Shown here piece after piece: positions 24,088 to 36,553 of a DNA stretch of 64,000 bases. The notes under the pieces are model-generated. The model searched no databases. It had not been told where the DNA came from and worked only from the letters and a program-made list of their open reading frames with translations. The DNA comes from Capillidium heterosporum (lineage: Eukaryota; Entomophthoromycota; Entomophthoromycetes; Entomophthorales; Capillidiaceae). Positions within the stretch are counted from its first letter, which is position 1. Every line of letters starts with the position of its first letter. The stretch is from positions 62,001 through 126,000 of the forward strand of contig WBMQ01000005.1 in assembly GCA_016630905.1 (NCBI GenBank), in the 5' to 3' direction. The translations under genes and the position numbers were made by a program.

Positions 24088-24425
24088 ATGGAGGCCTCAA
24101 ACACCAAAGCCAAACAAGTCAAGTCCGAGCTGGACAAGGTAAATTCGATAGATACATTTACTAGCAATACCAACTTTCTAACCCATGAAACAAAAAGCTA
24201 GGTCTTCAACTCACCAAATTACATGAGTCGATAGTAACCCAAGTAAGATAAATTATAAATTACATGTTAACTACAAATTTATTCAACGCAGCTCTATTTT
24301 ATTTATTAACTTCTCCAACAAAGGTAGGTATTGTAGGCACTCAGCTAAATCAAGAGCCCAACCAACTTATCTACGAGCTAGGTCAGCTAAAATCCAAGTT
24401 GAAGAGTCATAACGAAACAAACTAG
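24088..24425 (+). CDS. Small hypothetical protein, coiled-coil-like
   Basis: I propose three exons: 24088-24138, 24198-24242 and 24324-24425. Both introns have GTAA donors, and the first has a CTAAC branch motif 17-20 nt before its AG. They join in frame to a protein of about 65 residues beginning MEASNTKAKQVKSELDK and ending KSHNETN. It is rich in charged and leucine residues with heptad-like spacing. I do not recognise the family. The frame stays open after the stop (24426-24570, for example KLNVDDLSPKLW), so a further intron or a readthrough extension is possible and the real 3' end may lie further on. It is convergent with the FIST-domain gene. Confidence 0.4.
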
Positions 24426-24599
24426 GTATCCACCTATCTAAATCAAATTAAGCTTGGCAAACTCAACGTCGACGACCTGAGTCCCAAACTTTGGGTAACT
24501 GTAGATGAGTCCCGAATCAGTCCAAGTCGTATTAGGACTTCCTTCATCCAAATTAAACTGCGTTATGGAAAAATCTTGTTCATTTTCTATTTTTAAAAT

Positions 24600-25841
24600 T
24601 TATCGTAACATATTACTTTTGTAAAAATTACCTTTTTCTCCCAAATCGCCTTGTACATCCTGGTAATAAAACTAAAAATAACCTTTGTAAACAAATGTTT
24701 GTAACTATGCTTACCTCGATAACATCTCCCTTCATAATCTCCAAGTTGGTATTCAAAGCAATAGCTCCTCGACCCGGTTCCCCACCACGTACTCTCAAGT
24801 ATATAGGCTCCTAGTTTCCAAAGTCAAAAATTGAGATGCTTGATGTTTTTAACAAAGAACTTACATCCCCAACCTTGCGCCTCAATCCCACATAGAGAAC
24901 CCTATCTCTCCAAACTTTCAACTCCTTTAAAAGCTCTTGGACCGGTTGGGTATTCCCTTCCAGCTCAACAACAACATTTCCTTGGCTTTTGCTAACAATA
25001 AAAGTCTGACCAAACGAAGTAAGTTTCGGTAGGTGTAGCATACTGCTACTTTCTAAGCCATTTGGACGCTTCGTTACTAAGCCTACGTACCCTGAGTCAT
25101 AAACTTTATCGTTATGATACAAAAGGTGAGGCCTATTTGCTTGTGTAAACAAAGTCGTCGGGCTTTGGAAGCCTACCTAAATAAAAAATAAACAAAAACA
25201 ACAGCCAAAAATCTTACTTTAGGTAGGCTGGGGAACTCTCTATCCAAAGCTTGCAAATACTGCTTACTGTCTCTACTTGCTAAGATAAGCAACTGATGGT
25301 CACTAATTAACATGACTACATTAAATATCTTTGCTTTCAAGCTTTTAAATAATTACTATGTAGTAAGCTTTCCTCTATTGTTATCAAGGATAGTTGGGAC
25401 ACTTACATTGTTTATAGGCTGATTGATGGAGACGAAGTCGTTCAAGTTGAAAGAACGGTAGTCCTCCATACTATCATTTACACTTTCCAATTTCCATCGA
25501 CCTACACTGTTATTATCTAAACTATAAACTTTATCGCTAAAGTAGTGGAAACCCAAACTTATATCATCTCTCAACAGCCTCAAAGTTAAAAAAGTATCGT
25601 CATTTGAATAGGTGGTACAACCTACCAACTCCTTCAGACTATGAAAAGCTGCAAGTTCAGCACCTAAAGTCGAAAAGTTGGTAGGTAGCAAGTTTTGGTT
25701 CAACATGAAGACTCCTGTATCGAAGTTGCCAGTGGGAAAGTTCGAGTTAGCTAAATGCTTTTGGTACTGAGGATAAGTGAACTTTAAAGTCAACGAGCTT
25801 ATTAGTCGCCTCGACTGGTGGATATAGTTGTGCAGTTTCAT
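24600..25841 (-). CDS. FIST-domain protein (five exons)
   Basis: Exons: 25841-25407, 25328-25218, 25176-24865, 24810-24715 and 24659-24600, giving about 337 residues. The N-terminal part contains SLKELVGCTTYSND, typical of FIST_N. The middle has FPSLPKVGF and GYVGLVTKR, and the C-terminal part has GNVVVELEGN and EPIYLRVRGGEPGRG, typical of FIST_C. FIST proteins are predicted intracellular sensors of small ligands; human FBXO22 joins the same domain to an F-box, which is not seen here. An apparent in-frame TAG before EPIYLRV is removed by a 54-nt intron with a GTAAGT donor and an ACTAG acceptor. The last exon is the least certain part. The exact cellular role in fungi is unknown. Confidence 0.75.
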
Positions 25842-26953
25842 AGTATACTAACTTTTTCACTACTGGTGTAAATTTATGTTGGCTTCGATTCTATCTAGAG
25901 AGCTCTGTGTAAAAGCGAATATTTGGAAAGAAGGTTCAAAGCTTACAATCAAAACTGAGAACTTGTACTGGTGTTTTCAATTCAAAACTATACAATCTAA
26001 AACCTTTAGCTTATATTGCAACCAGTTTTTGAATAGGGTTTTTGAATATTTCAAGCTTATCGGGATGTAGCTTTCCGAAAATACAAAGTACTAAATTAAA
26101 ATGAGTATGCTTGAATTAATAATGCAAATCATTGAGCTTCTAGCAACGTATATCTTACATTTAGCCATAGGCTATTTTATCAAAGCTATATTCCTTTCTA
26201 AAGTAACCATATAAATCCATCTACTAAAATACATCAAAGTGTGGACACTTGTAACCATAAAAAGATAGTATCTTTTGTAAAAATACATAATAGATATCAA
26301 CGTTATCTAAGAATATATTGGCAAGATCTATCATCCTAGTATATAAGTACAAAGAAAGTTGTAAAATTCTCAAAATATATTGTAAACCTATATATAAGTT
26401 ATTATAAATGATAAGTAGGTATGAAGATTATTATAAAAGGAATGTATATACGTTAATAAAGCTGAAAGATATATGTGATAGAGTAGAACAGAGTAAATAT
26501 CTAAGTGGATCATAGTACTAAGATAGCATTCAACTTAATTACTATACAGGAGCATTGTTTTAACAGCATACTGTTGCATAGGTCAACAATATTCAATAAC
26601 ACCTAAACTTCAATTTATCAAATAGCTTAAACTATAGCGATAAACACTCCATTTTCACTAACCTTAATCATTCATCTACCTATGCACTATCAAGTCCATA
26701 AATTAATCAAACCAAAAGTCAAGGGCTTAAAACTTCAATGTAAAAGCTACATTCTTCCTATATTGATATAAAAAATTAAAGTATAAATACCAAAAAACAG
26801 CATATTAATAAAGTATAAAAGCATCAAAACAAAAAGTCATTATAAATATGTCAAATAAGCCTGGTATTTAAAAGGTCATAAAAGCATCGTTTCCTAAACG
26901 AAGAATCTATATGAAAAGTAGCAAACTCGGAAATACACGTCTGTTACCACTAT
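25842..26953. other. Intergenic, FIST gene promoter and SDE2 3' flank
   Basis: About 1.1 kb, AT-rich, no credible gene. A 64-codon plus-strand open frame at 25876-26070 has no domain and overlaps the FIST promoter, so it was left out. Confidence 0.5.
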
Positions 26954-27800
26954 CTACACTGCAACAGCCTGTCGGTTATCATCCAAGCTATCTTCGGAAG
27001 GTCCATCCTCCTCGTCACTTTCACTCGTATCCTCTTCATTACTATCCCCTTCTTCCTCCTCCTCGTCACTCTCTTCTCCTTCACTCTCTTCTTCCTCACT
27101 ATCTTCACTAACATCGTCATCCATGAATACGGAATGCTTCCGTTTCCCAGTCTTTTCTGATTTATTCCCTCCATTCAAACTTCGAGCAACAGCATCTCTA
27201 ATACTATCCTTCAAAGTCTCACTCTGCTTCAAGTACTCCTGGTCGTCAAAGTAGACCTTCCTTATTTGGTTCTTGCGCTTCTTTTCAATTTTCTTAAGCA
27301 GCTTTTCCTTCTTTTCAACGTTACGTTCATCTTCAGCTGCTAAATATTCGTTCAGCCTAAAAACATGTAAAAACACATTTAATAAGTATATGTAGTTGAG
27401 AAAAAAAACTTACTGTTTAGCAGCTTTAACCGTCTTCAATCTACGTCCAGCTTAGGTCTCGGCAAGCGTCGGTATTGGTTGTCTTCTTGGAGTTCATGCG
27501 GCCACCTTGCGCGCGCAACATACTACCGAATCCACCTTTACCACCTAGTAAGGGGACATGACTTTGAATATTAATAATCTTTGACTCTATTAAACTCGAC
27601 GGTAAAGTCTGGGGAATATTGTTCAAGCTAAAGGCAAATAGGTTATTAATTTTGAAGTAAATATTGGAAGTTGAGGTAGGGAACTGGTGGCCAATAATGA
27701 ATTGTAAAATTTGATGGCTAATGTCGCCATCTGCAACTGCTTGGAACGAGTGGCGGCTTTGGTCAATGTGATGGTAGTTGATATAAGGGTAGGTGCTCAT
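26954..27800 (-). CDS. SDE2: Sde2-like splicing/telomere silencing factor, +1 frame change
   Basis: Two exons (27800-27414 and 27356-26954) separated by a 57-nt intron. The first 86 or so residues form the ubiquitin-like fold, followed by the diagnostic processing motif GGKGGFGSMLRAQGGRMNSKK. In fission yeast the fold is cleaved off after GG, leaving a Lys-starting protein that joins the spliceosome to help splice selected introns. The following CRDLS and GRRLKTVKAAKQLNEYL segments are conserved but lie in different frames: one extra nucleotide lies between 27441 and 27455, and without a shift translation stops at TAG 27441-27443 after 119 residues. The C-terminus is a long Asp/Glu/Ser tract. 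With one +1 shift the product is about 262 residues. Transcribed divergently from ARH1. Confidence 0.82.
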
Positions 27801-28084
27801 ATTATAATTTGAAATCTTGGAAAGCTAAAAAAGCGAATCCTTTAAATTTAGCATGGTTATAAGTTGAAATATCGAGCTGGATATTCTTAACCAATAAAGT
27901 GAGCTTAAATTGAGGTTGATTGGATGCATTAGGCTCCTAACTTCGATTCTAATCAGATCGAAAAACTATAACTAAGCAAAGCTACAAAAGCCAGCTTTTT
28001 GACAAGCTCATCAACTTAGAAATAGAAACGAAAAATCCAACACTCAAGTTGGCCACCAACTAATTAATATCCTAACTAAACAAG
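27801..28084. promoter_or_regulatory. Divergent promoter of SDE2 and ARH1
   Basis: 284 bp between the two start codons, the only room for both promoters. No clear TATA box or operator is recognised. Confidence 0.5.
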
Positions 28085-29586
28085 ATGCTGACGACGACAA
28101 TGCACCACTTAACCCCAGCCTTGAGGTCCTCAACCAGATTTAGAACTCGACGTAGTCTATTCACAGTAGCAGTAGTAGGCTCAGGTCCAGGTGGTTTCTA
28201 CGCTACACAAAAACTCCTCAAGTCCAACCTATGTAAAGTCGACCTCTTCGAGAAACTACCGGTTCCCTTTGGATTAGTGCGATATGGGGTAGCTCCAGAT
28301 CACCCCGAAGTCAAGGTAGCCCAACATATTATACTGCCAATACTAAAACATAAAACTAGAACGTGACGACTACCTTTGACTTGGTGGCTAGCAATCCCAA
28401 CTTCAACTACTACGGCAACTGTACTTTGGCAACAGATACAAAATTCAACTTGAGTACTCTACTCGAAAACTACGATAAAGTTATTTTAGCAACTGGGTGC
28501 CCTTTGCCTAAACAACTACTCCAGGCTCCACCTACCAGTAACTTGGTAGTTCCAGCTTCTAAATTAGTAGATTGGTACAACGGACACCCATCCCATTCCA
28601 CAACAGTCGATTTATCAAACATTAACAAAGTAACAATTATAGGACACGGCAACGTAGCTTTGGACATTGCTCGAATTTTATTAACACCAGTCGATTTGCT
28701 ACACCAGTATGACTTACCTACTCACGTCCTAACTGTTTTAAAACAGAGCCAAGTCAACGAAGTTCGACTTATAGGCCGTAGGGGTCCACTGCAAGTCCAA
28801 TTCACGACTAAAGAGTTGAAGGAACTACTCAAAATTCCCAACTTAAAAATCAACTTCAACAAAAATTTAATCGAAGGGGAAGTTGCCAAGTTCAAGGCCA
28901 AACTCGCTAAAGATAGACCTTTGAGACGACTAATGGAGACCCTTATCAAGTATGAAGCACCATCAACCTATGACAAAGTCTGCCATATCGATTTTCTTAG
29001 CTCCCCTAAATTGGTAAACTTTGAGGAAGGTAACCAAAAGTTGAAGGGGCTATCAGTTGTAGTCAATACGCTATCCGAGGAAGAACCCATCAAGGCAATT
29101 CCAACCAACCAAACTCTAGACATAGATTCCGACCTAATTGTTGAAGCAGTAGGCTACAAGCCAAGTCCAGAATTAGACTTGCATCTAGTTGGTGACCGAC
29201 TTCACAACCTGGAAGGGCAAGTTTTGGACGCAAACAACATACCAGTAAGCTCTATTCCCAAACTACTAAAACCCATTCAGCTATATCTATAGATCTCCAA
29301 CCTTGCCGTCACCGGCTGGTTAAAAACAGGTCCAAAGGGAGTTATAGCCACTACGATGCAGAACGCCTTCCAGACTTCCGACTTTATTTTGAGCCAGCTC
29401 CAAGCTTCAAAACCTGAGAAAGCTGGGTTAAGTTTGCATCAGTTGAAGGGGCTTGGATTAGACCCTACCACCTACCCAATGTGGATGAAGTTGGACCAAA
29501 TAGAACAGGCTAGGGGTCAATTAATTGGCAAAAGTAGGGAGAAAGTGTGTACCGTTGAGGAGATGCTGGAGATAATGAAGAAATAG
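28085..29586 (+). CDS. ARH1: Mitochondrial NADPH-adrenodoxin reductase
   Basis: Exons 28085-28315, 28360-29244 and 29293-29586 encode about 469 residues, close to the family length. It transfers electrons from NADPH through FAD to mitochondrial ferredoxin, for iron-sulfur cluster and haem A synthesis. Visible are an FAD-binding Rossmann motif [11 protein letters not shown] near residue 32, the family signature [19 protein letters not shown] (completed across the first intron), an NADP-binding motif [13 protein letters not shown], the RLIGRRG segment, and the C-terminal [15 protein letters not shown]. An Arg-rich N-terminus (about 25 residues) fits a mitochondrial targeting peptide. Introns are 44 and 48 nt. 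No frame problem. Confidence 0.93.
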
Positions 29587-30127
29587 ACAGCAGCATCGAA
29601 ATTATTCTAGCGGATTTTGAATTAAATTCAATAGATATCGCATTGGATTTCCGTTTGTCCAAATTTTATAATATCTATATTTGCATACGTAGCTCTACTG
29701 ATGAAAAGGCTATTTGTTAAACTATTAATATCATTTTCAATTGCTATATTTTATCGCCCATTTTCTGATTGCTTTGTCAATAGGCTAGTTTAAATAGGAT
29801 GATGTGAACAGGGTTTTTAAAATGAATATCCTTCAATTGAAGAAACATGGTATTATGAATATTTGATTTTGTTTTAAAATAGTGATATATATCTGCATAG
29901 GTATTTTATCGTAGAACATTACATTATGAATAGCATAGTGTCTTGATTTTCCTAGCTATATTATGTTAACTAATGCTATAGTAGTTTTAAATTTTGAATT
30001 AAAATCGACATTAAAATATATACTAAGCCTAATCACCTAAAATAGGATACCTTTGATCAAAGTGATGTTGCACAATTTTCAATTGTAAACTTTATTGAAT
30101 TTCCGACTTACATTCGACCATAGTACT
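29587..30127. other. Convergent intergenic region ARH1/PRP5
   Basis: About 540 bp of AT-rich 3' flank shared by two converging genes. No gene or repeat seen. Confidence 0.5.
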
Positions 30128-33100
30128 CTAGTTTAAAACATTGTAACGAGACTGCGTACCACCAGTTCCACCCCGATTCTCGGCATCGATGGCCAGGAGG
30201 GTAGCCTCCTTGAGCAATGATTTGATCTCACGGACTGCCAACTCAACGGCAATCTCGTTATCAGCTTCAATAAACAGATGTAACTTACGGCGACCCGAGC
30301 CCAAAGGAATAGTTTCGTTGTTGGGTATGTACTCACCACGCGTAGTGATAGATGCCCCAGAGTGTTCGGTGATGAGGTTGATTTGTTCCTAATTTATATA
30401 TATATTAGTTTGCAAAGTATGTAACTGCAAATATACCTTGTTGGTGACCTTCCACCTAGCTTTCTGAGGGTAGTCGTTAATATCGATCTCCTGGGAGTAG
30501 GAGGGGGGTGGCGGTAAGGCGTGTTCGATAAACTCTCCGTTCTTACCACGGAACTCGGCATTGATTTTGGCGATGGCATCGCCCGATTTGCCGGAAGCGC
30601 CAACTGAAGCATTGATTCTAGCTGCTGCAATGTGGGCGGTACGGATGGCAGCTTGGAAATCGACGGCTTGGGTCGTACCACCACTGATGTCACCTTTGCC
30701 TTCGAATGCACCAGAGCTCGATTCCTTTTTGGCCTTGAGATTGGAATCAGCAATGAGATCCTGGATCTTGGCCTCCTCATCTTCGTCTGTAGAGTTGTCG
30801 TCGTCGTTGCCATACGTCTAAAAATTAGCACTTTATCAAATATCAAAACAATACCTTTCTTTGGACGAATTTGACGAGGTCACGTTGCTTGTCGAGGATT
30901 TCAAGGCCTTTGCCTCCAAATCCAGAGCCAGAGACTTGAGCCTTTCCAGATTGCACCTTGGTTTGGAATTCTAATAGAACGTTAGAGTGCATAGAGTATT
31001 TAAATTACCATCAGCTAAGGCTTGAAGTTCGGGCGAAACATGACCGTTACTCGCCTTTAGGGCTTTGACTATGTCGTTGGCGTACTTGTCCTGGTTGGGT
31101 GTGATGAAAGTATAGGCAGTGCCCTTGTTGCCGGCACGACCGGTTCGCCCGACGCGATGCACGTAATCCTCCATGTGGTTGGGGCAGTCGTAGTTGACAA
31201 CTAGTGCCAACTTCTTCACATCCAAACCTCTGGCAGCAATAGAAGTAGCAATAAGGATTGAGCATTCCCCCGATTTGAAGTCATCAATGGTGGTGTCCCG
31301 ATCGTCTTGATTCTAAAAAACTTGAGTGTAATTAATATTATCAATTTACCTTTCCACCGTGGAGTGAGAGGCACGGGTAGCACTTTGGTATTAAATCACG
31401 TAGCAGATTATCTGCAGACTCTTGTCGATCAACAAAGATAAGGGTGCGGAGATCGTTGTCTTCGTCGGTCTGGTAGAAATTGCCAAGTATTTCAAGTAGT
31501 CGGTTGAATTTTGTCTTTTCTTCACGAACCTCAACAATCTGATGAACGTCCGAGCAAACTACCGATCTTCCACCAACCGTGATTTCGAGTGGTTTCTTGA
31601 GAATCTTTCTAGCTAGAGCTTCCATCTATTTCAAGTAAGTTAATGAACATGTAGATTGTATACCTGTCTAGGGAAGGTGGCAGAAAAAAGGACAGTCTGT
31701 CGATCAGGGCGAACGTTGTTGACAATTTTCATAACCTATATCATTAGTACTAGTTTCATAAGCATAGATACCTGAGGCTCGAAGCCCATATCGAACATTC
31801 GATCAGCTTCATCGAGAACAAGCATGGTGACCCTACTTAAGCTGACAAGGCGCCCAGAATTAGTACAAAGCAAATCAATCATACGACCGGGAGTACATAC
31901 AATTATTTCGGCTCCGCGCTTAATATCGTTGATTTGGTTTTGCATACCAGTACCGCCATAGGCGCAGATTGCCTAAACAGCCGTTAGTAATATAAAATAT
32001 ATATCGCATTTACTCTGAAACCCAAGGCTTTCAAGAAGGGTTTACAATCGCGGTGGATCTGGGTTGCAAGTTCACGGGTCGGTGTCATTATCAATGCTAT
32101 TGGACCGTCGCTGCTTTGGAGAGGTGGTTGATCAAGGATATGTCGAAACATGGGGAGCAAAAATGCAAGTGTTTTACCACTACCGGTTTTAGCTACTCCA
32201 ATAACATCTCGTCCACTCATGATGGCAGGTATAGCTTGGGCTTGGATGGGCGTTGGAGTCTCAAAGTTTTGCTTCGATATGGCTCCTAAACTAAAGATGG
32301 TTAGGAATGATGGTTTGAAAGCTTACAAGTTATTCGTAAATCCGCACTGGACCCATTTCTTGATCGGTTTCGGAGCATTTTCTCCCTAAAATTTTAGAAA
32401 TATATAGTCAATTGTAGTTACCCTTATTTTAATACCGCCTAACTCTTCACGGAGGGCATCCACTTCGGCATCATCCATTCCCCTCATATCGCTTGGTTCG
32501 ATGTAGAAGTTTTTGCGGAAGGGGGTGTACCCAATCTCCTTGTGGTTGATTGTAGGTACATCTTTCTTCTTGAGCCGCTTAGCAGCTATACTAAGAAAAT
32601 ATCAGCAGTGCAATGAAAAATAAAACTACGCTAAAATATCTTCAGGCTCGCTTTCGGTACTTTCTTCCTCCTCTTCTTCAAAAGTGCGCTGGGTAAAATT
32701 TCGACGATCGTTTGCATTTTTGACGTTGATGATTTCTTGGTCCCTTCGATTGATGATTTCAGTTTCGGCTTGGATATCCATCATAAAGGCATCTAAAGGA
32801 TCATCTTCGTCGGAAGATGAATGTTTGGAATCGGCTTGTTGATCTATAAAGGCATTAGATTTTCACTTTTTCAATCCTACCTACCTTCTTTTTGGTCACC
32901 GTTAGCCGGGGTCTCTTCGTCTTCATCATCTTCATCTTCCAAGGACCATTTCTTAGATGAACTATTTTCTTCGTCGATTGGAAGATCCGACTTTGCAGAG
33001 TTCTTTTCTCTTTCTCTTCGCCATTGCTCAACCCGTTCTCTACGCTGACGGATTTTCTCTTCCTGGGAATCAAGTAGAGATTTCGTAGTATTTGATAGAC

Positions 33101-33836
33101 CAATTGTTTGCTGAAAATTTAATAAATCAATAAAGTTAAAAAGTACCTCAGTATGCTCATCCGCAGTTTCATCATTACCATTATGTGTGACATCTGAAGC
33201 AGGTATTTTAGACTCTAAATCTTCTTTTGTGGCGGATGCCTCTTTAGACTCTGGGATTTTATCTTCACCAGGACTTTCTTCAGTAGCCGACCTTTTGCTC
33301 TTAATGGCGCTGTCTTCCTTGTCAGTTCGTCTAGTTTTAGAGCTAGTTGGAGTATCTTCTCTACTTATACTTCTTCCTTTTCTTGAGGAGCGCTCACGAC
33401 TACGACTTCTTCTGCGCTCCTTACTCTTTTCACGATGTCTTTCACGAACACGCTCTCTGCTTTTTTCACGAATTCGTTCTCTGCTTCTTTCACGCGTCGA
33501 TTCCTTACGCTCCCTTCCATGCCGGTCAGGAGATCTGTTTCGTCTATCCTTCGACTCCCTGGCTCTTTCTCCATCTCTCTCCTCTCTTGATGATCTCTCA
33601 GCTCTATCACGTTCATCCCTTGACGATCTTTCGCCTCTATCGCGTTCCTCTCTTGAGGATCTTTCTCTTCTATCGCGCTCATCCCTACTTCTCTCTGGAG
33701 ACCTTTCTCTTCTATCACGATCCTCTCTATCTCTTCTGCTTGATTTTGAAGAAGAATGGCGAGAGCGTCTGCGAGAGCTAGGCGATGGAGTTCTTGAATG
33801 AGTTGGTGTTAATTTTGGGGATCTGTAACTAACCAT
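30128..33836 (-). CDS. PRP5: Prp5/DDX46-type DEAD-box splicing helicase
   Basis: Twelve short introns, about 1,080 residues. Prp5 remodels U2 snRNP and proofreads branch-site pairing during prespliceosome assembly. The N-terminus is a long Arg/Ser/Glu-rich RS-like tract (about 33830-33360), then the DPLDAFM motif needed for U2/SF3B contact. The helicase core shows KTGSGKT (Walker A), [18 protein letters not shown] (DEAD), [15 protein letters not shown] and [10 protein letters not shown]. The C-terminal tail contains a KH-like domain and ends [18 protein letters not shown] start at ATG 33836 (MVSYRSPK) because the upstream in-frame extension begins only with TTG. One 36-nt intron (33111-33146) keeps the frame open, so it could be retained. 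All exons join without frame shifts. Confidence 0.93.
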
Positions 33837-34526
33837 AGCTTGAGTAACAAAGATGCTTAGCGAATTTTTATGCTTTCTTGTCTTTATTACCAAAGTCAAT
33901 ACTGGTAAGCCCTGTTGTTTTAGCTAGATTCCAGAAATAGAGCTCAATTATTGGCTTAGGCTTCTATTCAACCCACAAACAGTTGTAAATTGAGCAAACT
34001 TCAATGGGGTAAATGATGGTATTCAATCAAGTGCACTGTTGTTGGTTAAAAGTTGCTTCTCTGGCATAAAAGTAGGTGTACTTCATTTAGATATGGTGTG
34101 AAGTATTAAGGGACATATGCGATTCGATTAAAAGGCGTGTTCTATTAAAAATCAATAATACAAAGTGGTTATTAAATCGGATCTGAAATGCTATACTGAG
34201 CAGATACTATAGGCTACGAAGCCTATAAACTTGTCAATCTGCTATATCAATGTATTTATGCTCCTTAGAATATGCACCACATACACCTACTTGGTTAAAG
34301 CGTTCATTTGGACATCAGTATATTCTTTTTACTTCCAGTTGCCAGCCTGCAGCCCATTCAAGTAGAATAAACTTCCATCCCAAAACCCAATAATCCCGAA
34401 CCAACCAATAAGATTCGACTATAAGAATCGTCAAAGCCAACTTCATATTTTTTGGCAAAGGTAAAAATTTCAAGACTGAGTTCTCAAATCAAACTACTTT
34501 TGTAAAGGACAAGTGTATAAGAAAAT
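33837..34526. promoter_or_regulatory. Divergent promoter region PRP5/CCT4
   Basis: 690 bp between the two start codons. It contains pyrimidine-rich stretches near 34360-34440 but no operator I can name. Confidence 0.45.
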
Positions 34527-36553
34527 ATGGTCGCAACCGCCCCTTCAACCAGCAAGCCTACCAAGCAGAGAAACTTCAGAGACAAGGAAAAGCCCGTCGA
34601 AGTTAGATTATCTAACATTATCGCTGCTAAAGGTATATTTTGAGGTTTTTAAAATTTAATAGAATACAAAGAGCTCCTTAAACTATTACATTTGCATTTT
34701 ATATTCCCTTTATTCTAACATTTATTTATAGCTGTTAGTGATGCTATTAGAACGAGTTTAGGACCCAAAGGTATGGACAAGATGGTAAAGTATCTATTTA
34801 TTTTCCGCTTTTAAATATAAACAGATTAGAACTGGTTCCGGCGAAGTCATTATTACCAACGATGGTGCGACTATTTTAAAGCATATCGCTGTTATGCACC
34901 CAGCTGCCAAGATGGTAACTATCAAGTAAATTTTAAAGCTAATTTGGGCACTAGTTAGTCGACCTTTCTGCTGCTCAGGATGTAGAAGCTGGTGACGGCA
35001 CCACTTCAGTAGTAGTTTTAGCTGGCTCCATCCTTGCTGCTGCTGAAAAAATGTTGAACAAAGGTTTGCAAACATAAAGAGCTCTTCTAACTGTTTTAAA
35101 GGAATTCACCCAACTTTAATTGCTGAAGCTTTCTCCAATGCCGCCACCAAAGCTTCCGAATTCCTAACTGAGATGGCTACTCCTATCGATCTCAGCAACC
35201 GCGAATTGCTTTTAAAATCGGCTAGTACTTCTTTGAATTCCAAGGTAATTGAAGCTGGATACCAAATTCTGATTCACTATAGATTGTATCGCAATACTCT
35301 AGTTTGTTAGCCCCAATTGCTGTCGACTCGGTCCTTAGAGTAATCGACCCAGCTGTGGATTCATCGGTAGATCTTAACGACATCCGCATTGTCAAGAAAG
35401 TCGGAGGTACTATCGACGATTGTGAGCTGCTTGAAGGTTTAGCTTTGACCCAAAACGTCATCAGATCGGCCGGCGGCCCTACTCGCATCGAAAAGGCCAA
35501 GATCGGTTTAATTCAGTTCCAGTTGTCTGCCCCTAAACCTGATGTAGTTTTCTGTTTGTTGGCAAAGCACTAAATTTATTAGATGGAGAATCAAATCATT
35601 GTCAACGACTACCGTCAGATGGATCGAATCCTCAAGGAAGAACGCCAGTATCTCCTCAACTTGGTTAAGGTTATAAAGAAGAGTGGATGTAATGTGCTAT
35701 TGATTCAGAAGTCTATCTTACGTGATGCCGTCAACGACCTTTCGTTACATTTCCTTGCCAAGCTCAAGATCCTCGTCATCAAGGATATTGAGCGTGATGA
35801 AATTGAATTTATTTCCAAGTCCACCGGCTGCAAGCCTATCGCTGATATCGACTCCTTCACGGAAGATAAGCTAGGATACGCTGATTTGGTTGAGGAAGCT
35901 GAAACTGCCGGATCCAACGTTGTGAAGTTCACTGGTGTTAAAAACCCAGGCCGCACCGTCTCGATTTTGGTACATGGTCAAAATGGACTTGTCTTGGATG
36001 AGGCTGAACGTTCCCTGCATGATGCTTTATGTGTAGTCCGCTGCCTTGTTAAAAAGAGGTAATAACTGAAGCTGCTATCAGCCTTATTTATTTGTTTATA
36101 GGGCATTAGTCGCTGGTGGTGGTGCTCCTGAAATCGAAGCTTCATTGCGTATTATGAAGTACGCCAAGTCTATGAAGGGTACTGAGGCTTACTGCTTCGA
36201 AGCTTTCGCCGAAGCTCTCGAGGTTATTCCAGCAACTCTAGCCGAAAACGCCGGTCTCAAAGCCATCTCTATTGTTACCGAGTTGCGTAATCGTCATGCC
36301 AATGGAGAAAAGACTGCAGGGCATCAATGTCCGCAAGGTATGTCTTATAGTTGACGCTTTTTTCTAAACATAAGCAATTAGGGTATTATCAGCAACATCT
36401 TAGAGGAGAATGTTATCCAGCCCCTGCTAGTCTCGACCTCGGCTATTGAATTATCTACGGAGACTGTTCGTATGATCCTCAAGATTGACGATTTGGTAGG
36501 TTTTTGGTTCATATTACATTCTAACTTTGCTTTTCTAGGTACAAACCCGCTGA
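34527..36553 (+). CDS. CCT4: T-complex protein 1 delta subunit (CCT4), +1 frame change
   Basis: Ten exons starting 34527, 34732, 34823, 34955, 35102, 35283, 35583, 36102, 36382 and 36539. It is one of eight subunits of the cytosolic TRiC/CCT chaperonin that folds actin, tubulin and other proteins. Conserved chaperonin motifs include [26 protein letters not shown], the apical [25 protein letters not shown] and the C-terminal KIDDLVQTR. The donors of introns 4 and 6 are unusual (GTTTGC, GTAGTT). In exon 8 the conserved KTAGINVRKG is broken: GCA GGG CAT reads into another frame, and one nucleotide must be skipped at about 36316-36324 to restore GINVRK. The rest is intact, and the protein is expected to be essential. 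Confidence 0.93.

Noticed and set aside
24811-24864. In-frame TAG in the FIST-domain gene
   Set aside because: It lies inside a 54-nt GTAAGT...CTAG intron; removing it restores the conserved FIST_C sequence, so it is not a pseudogene.
25876-26070. 64-codon plus-strand open frame next to the FIST gene
   Set aside because: No domain, no splice context, overlaps a promoter region.
33837-33899. N-terminal extension of PRP5
   Set aside because: It begins with TTG; the first ATG in frame is at 33836.
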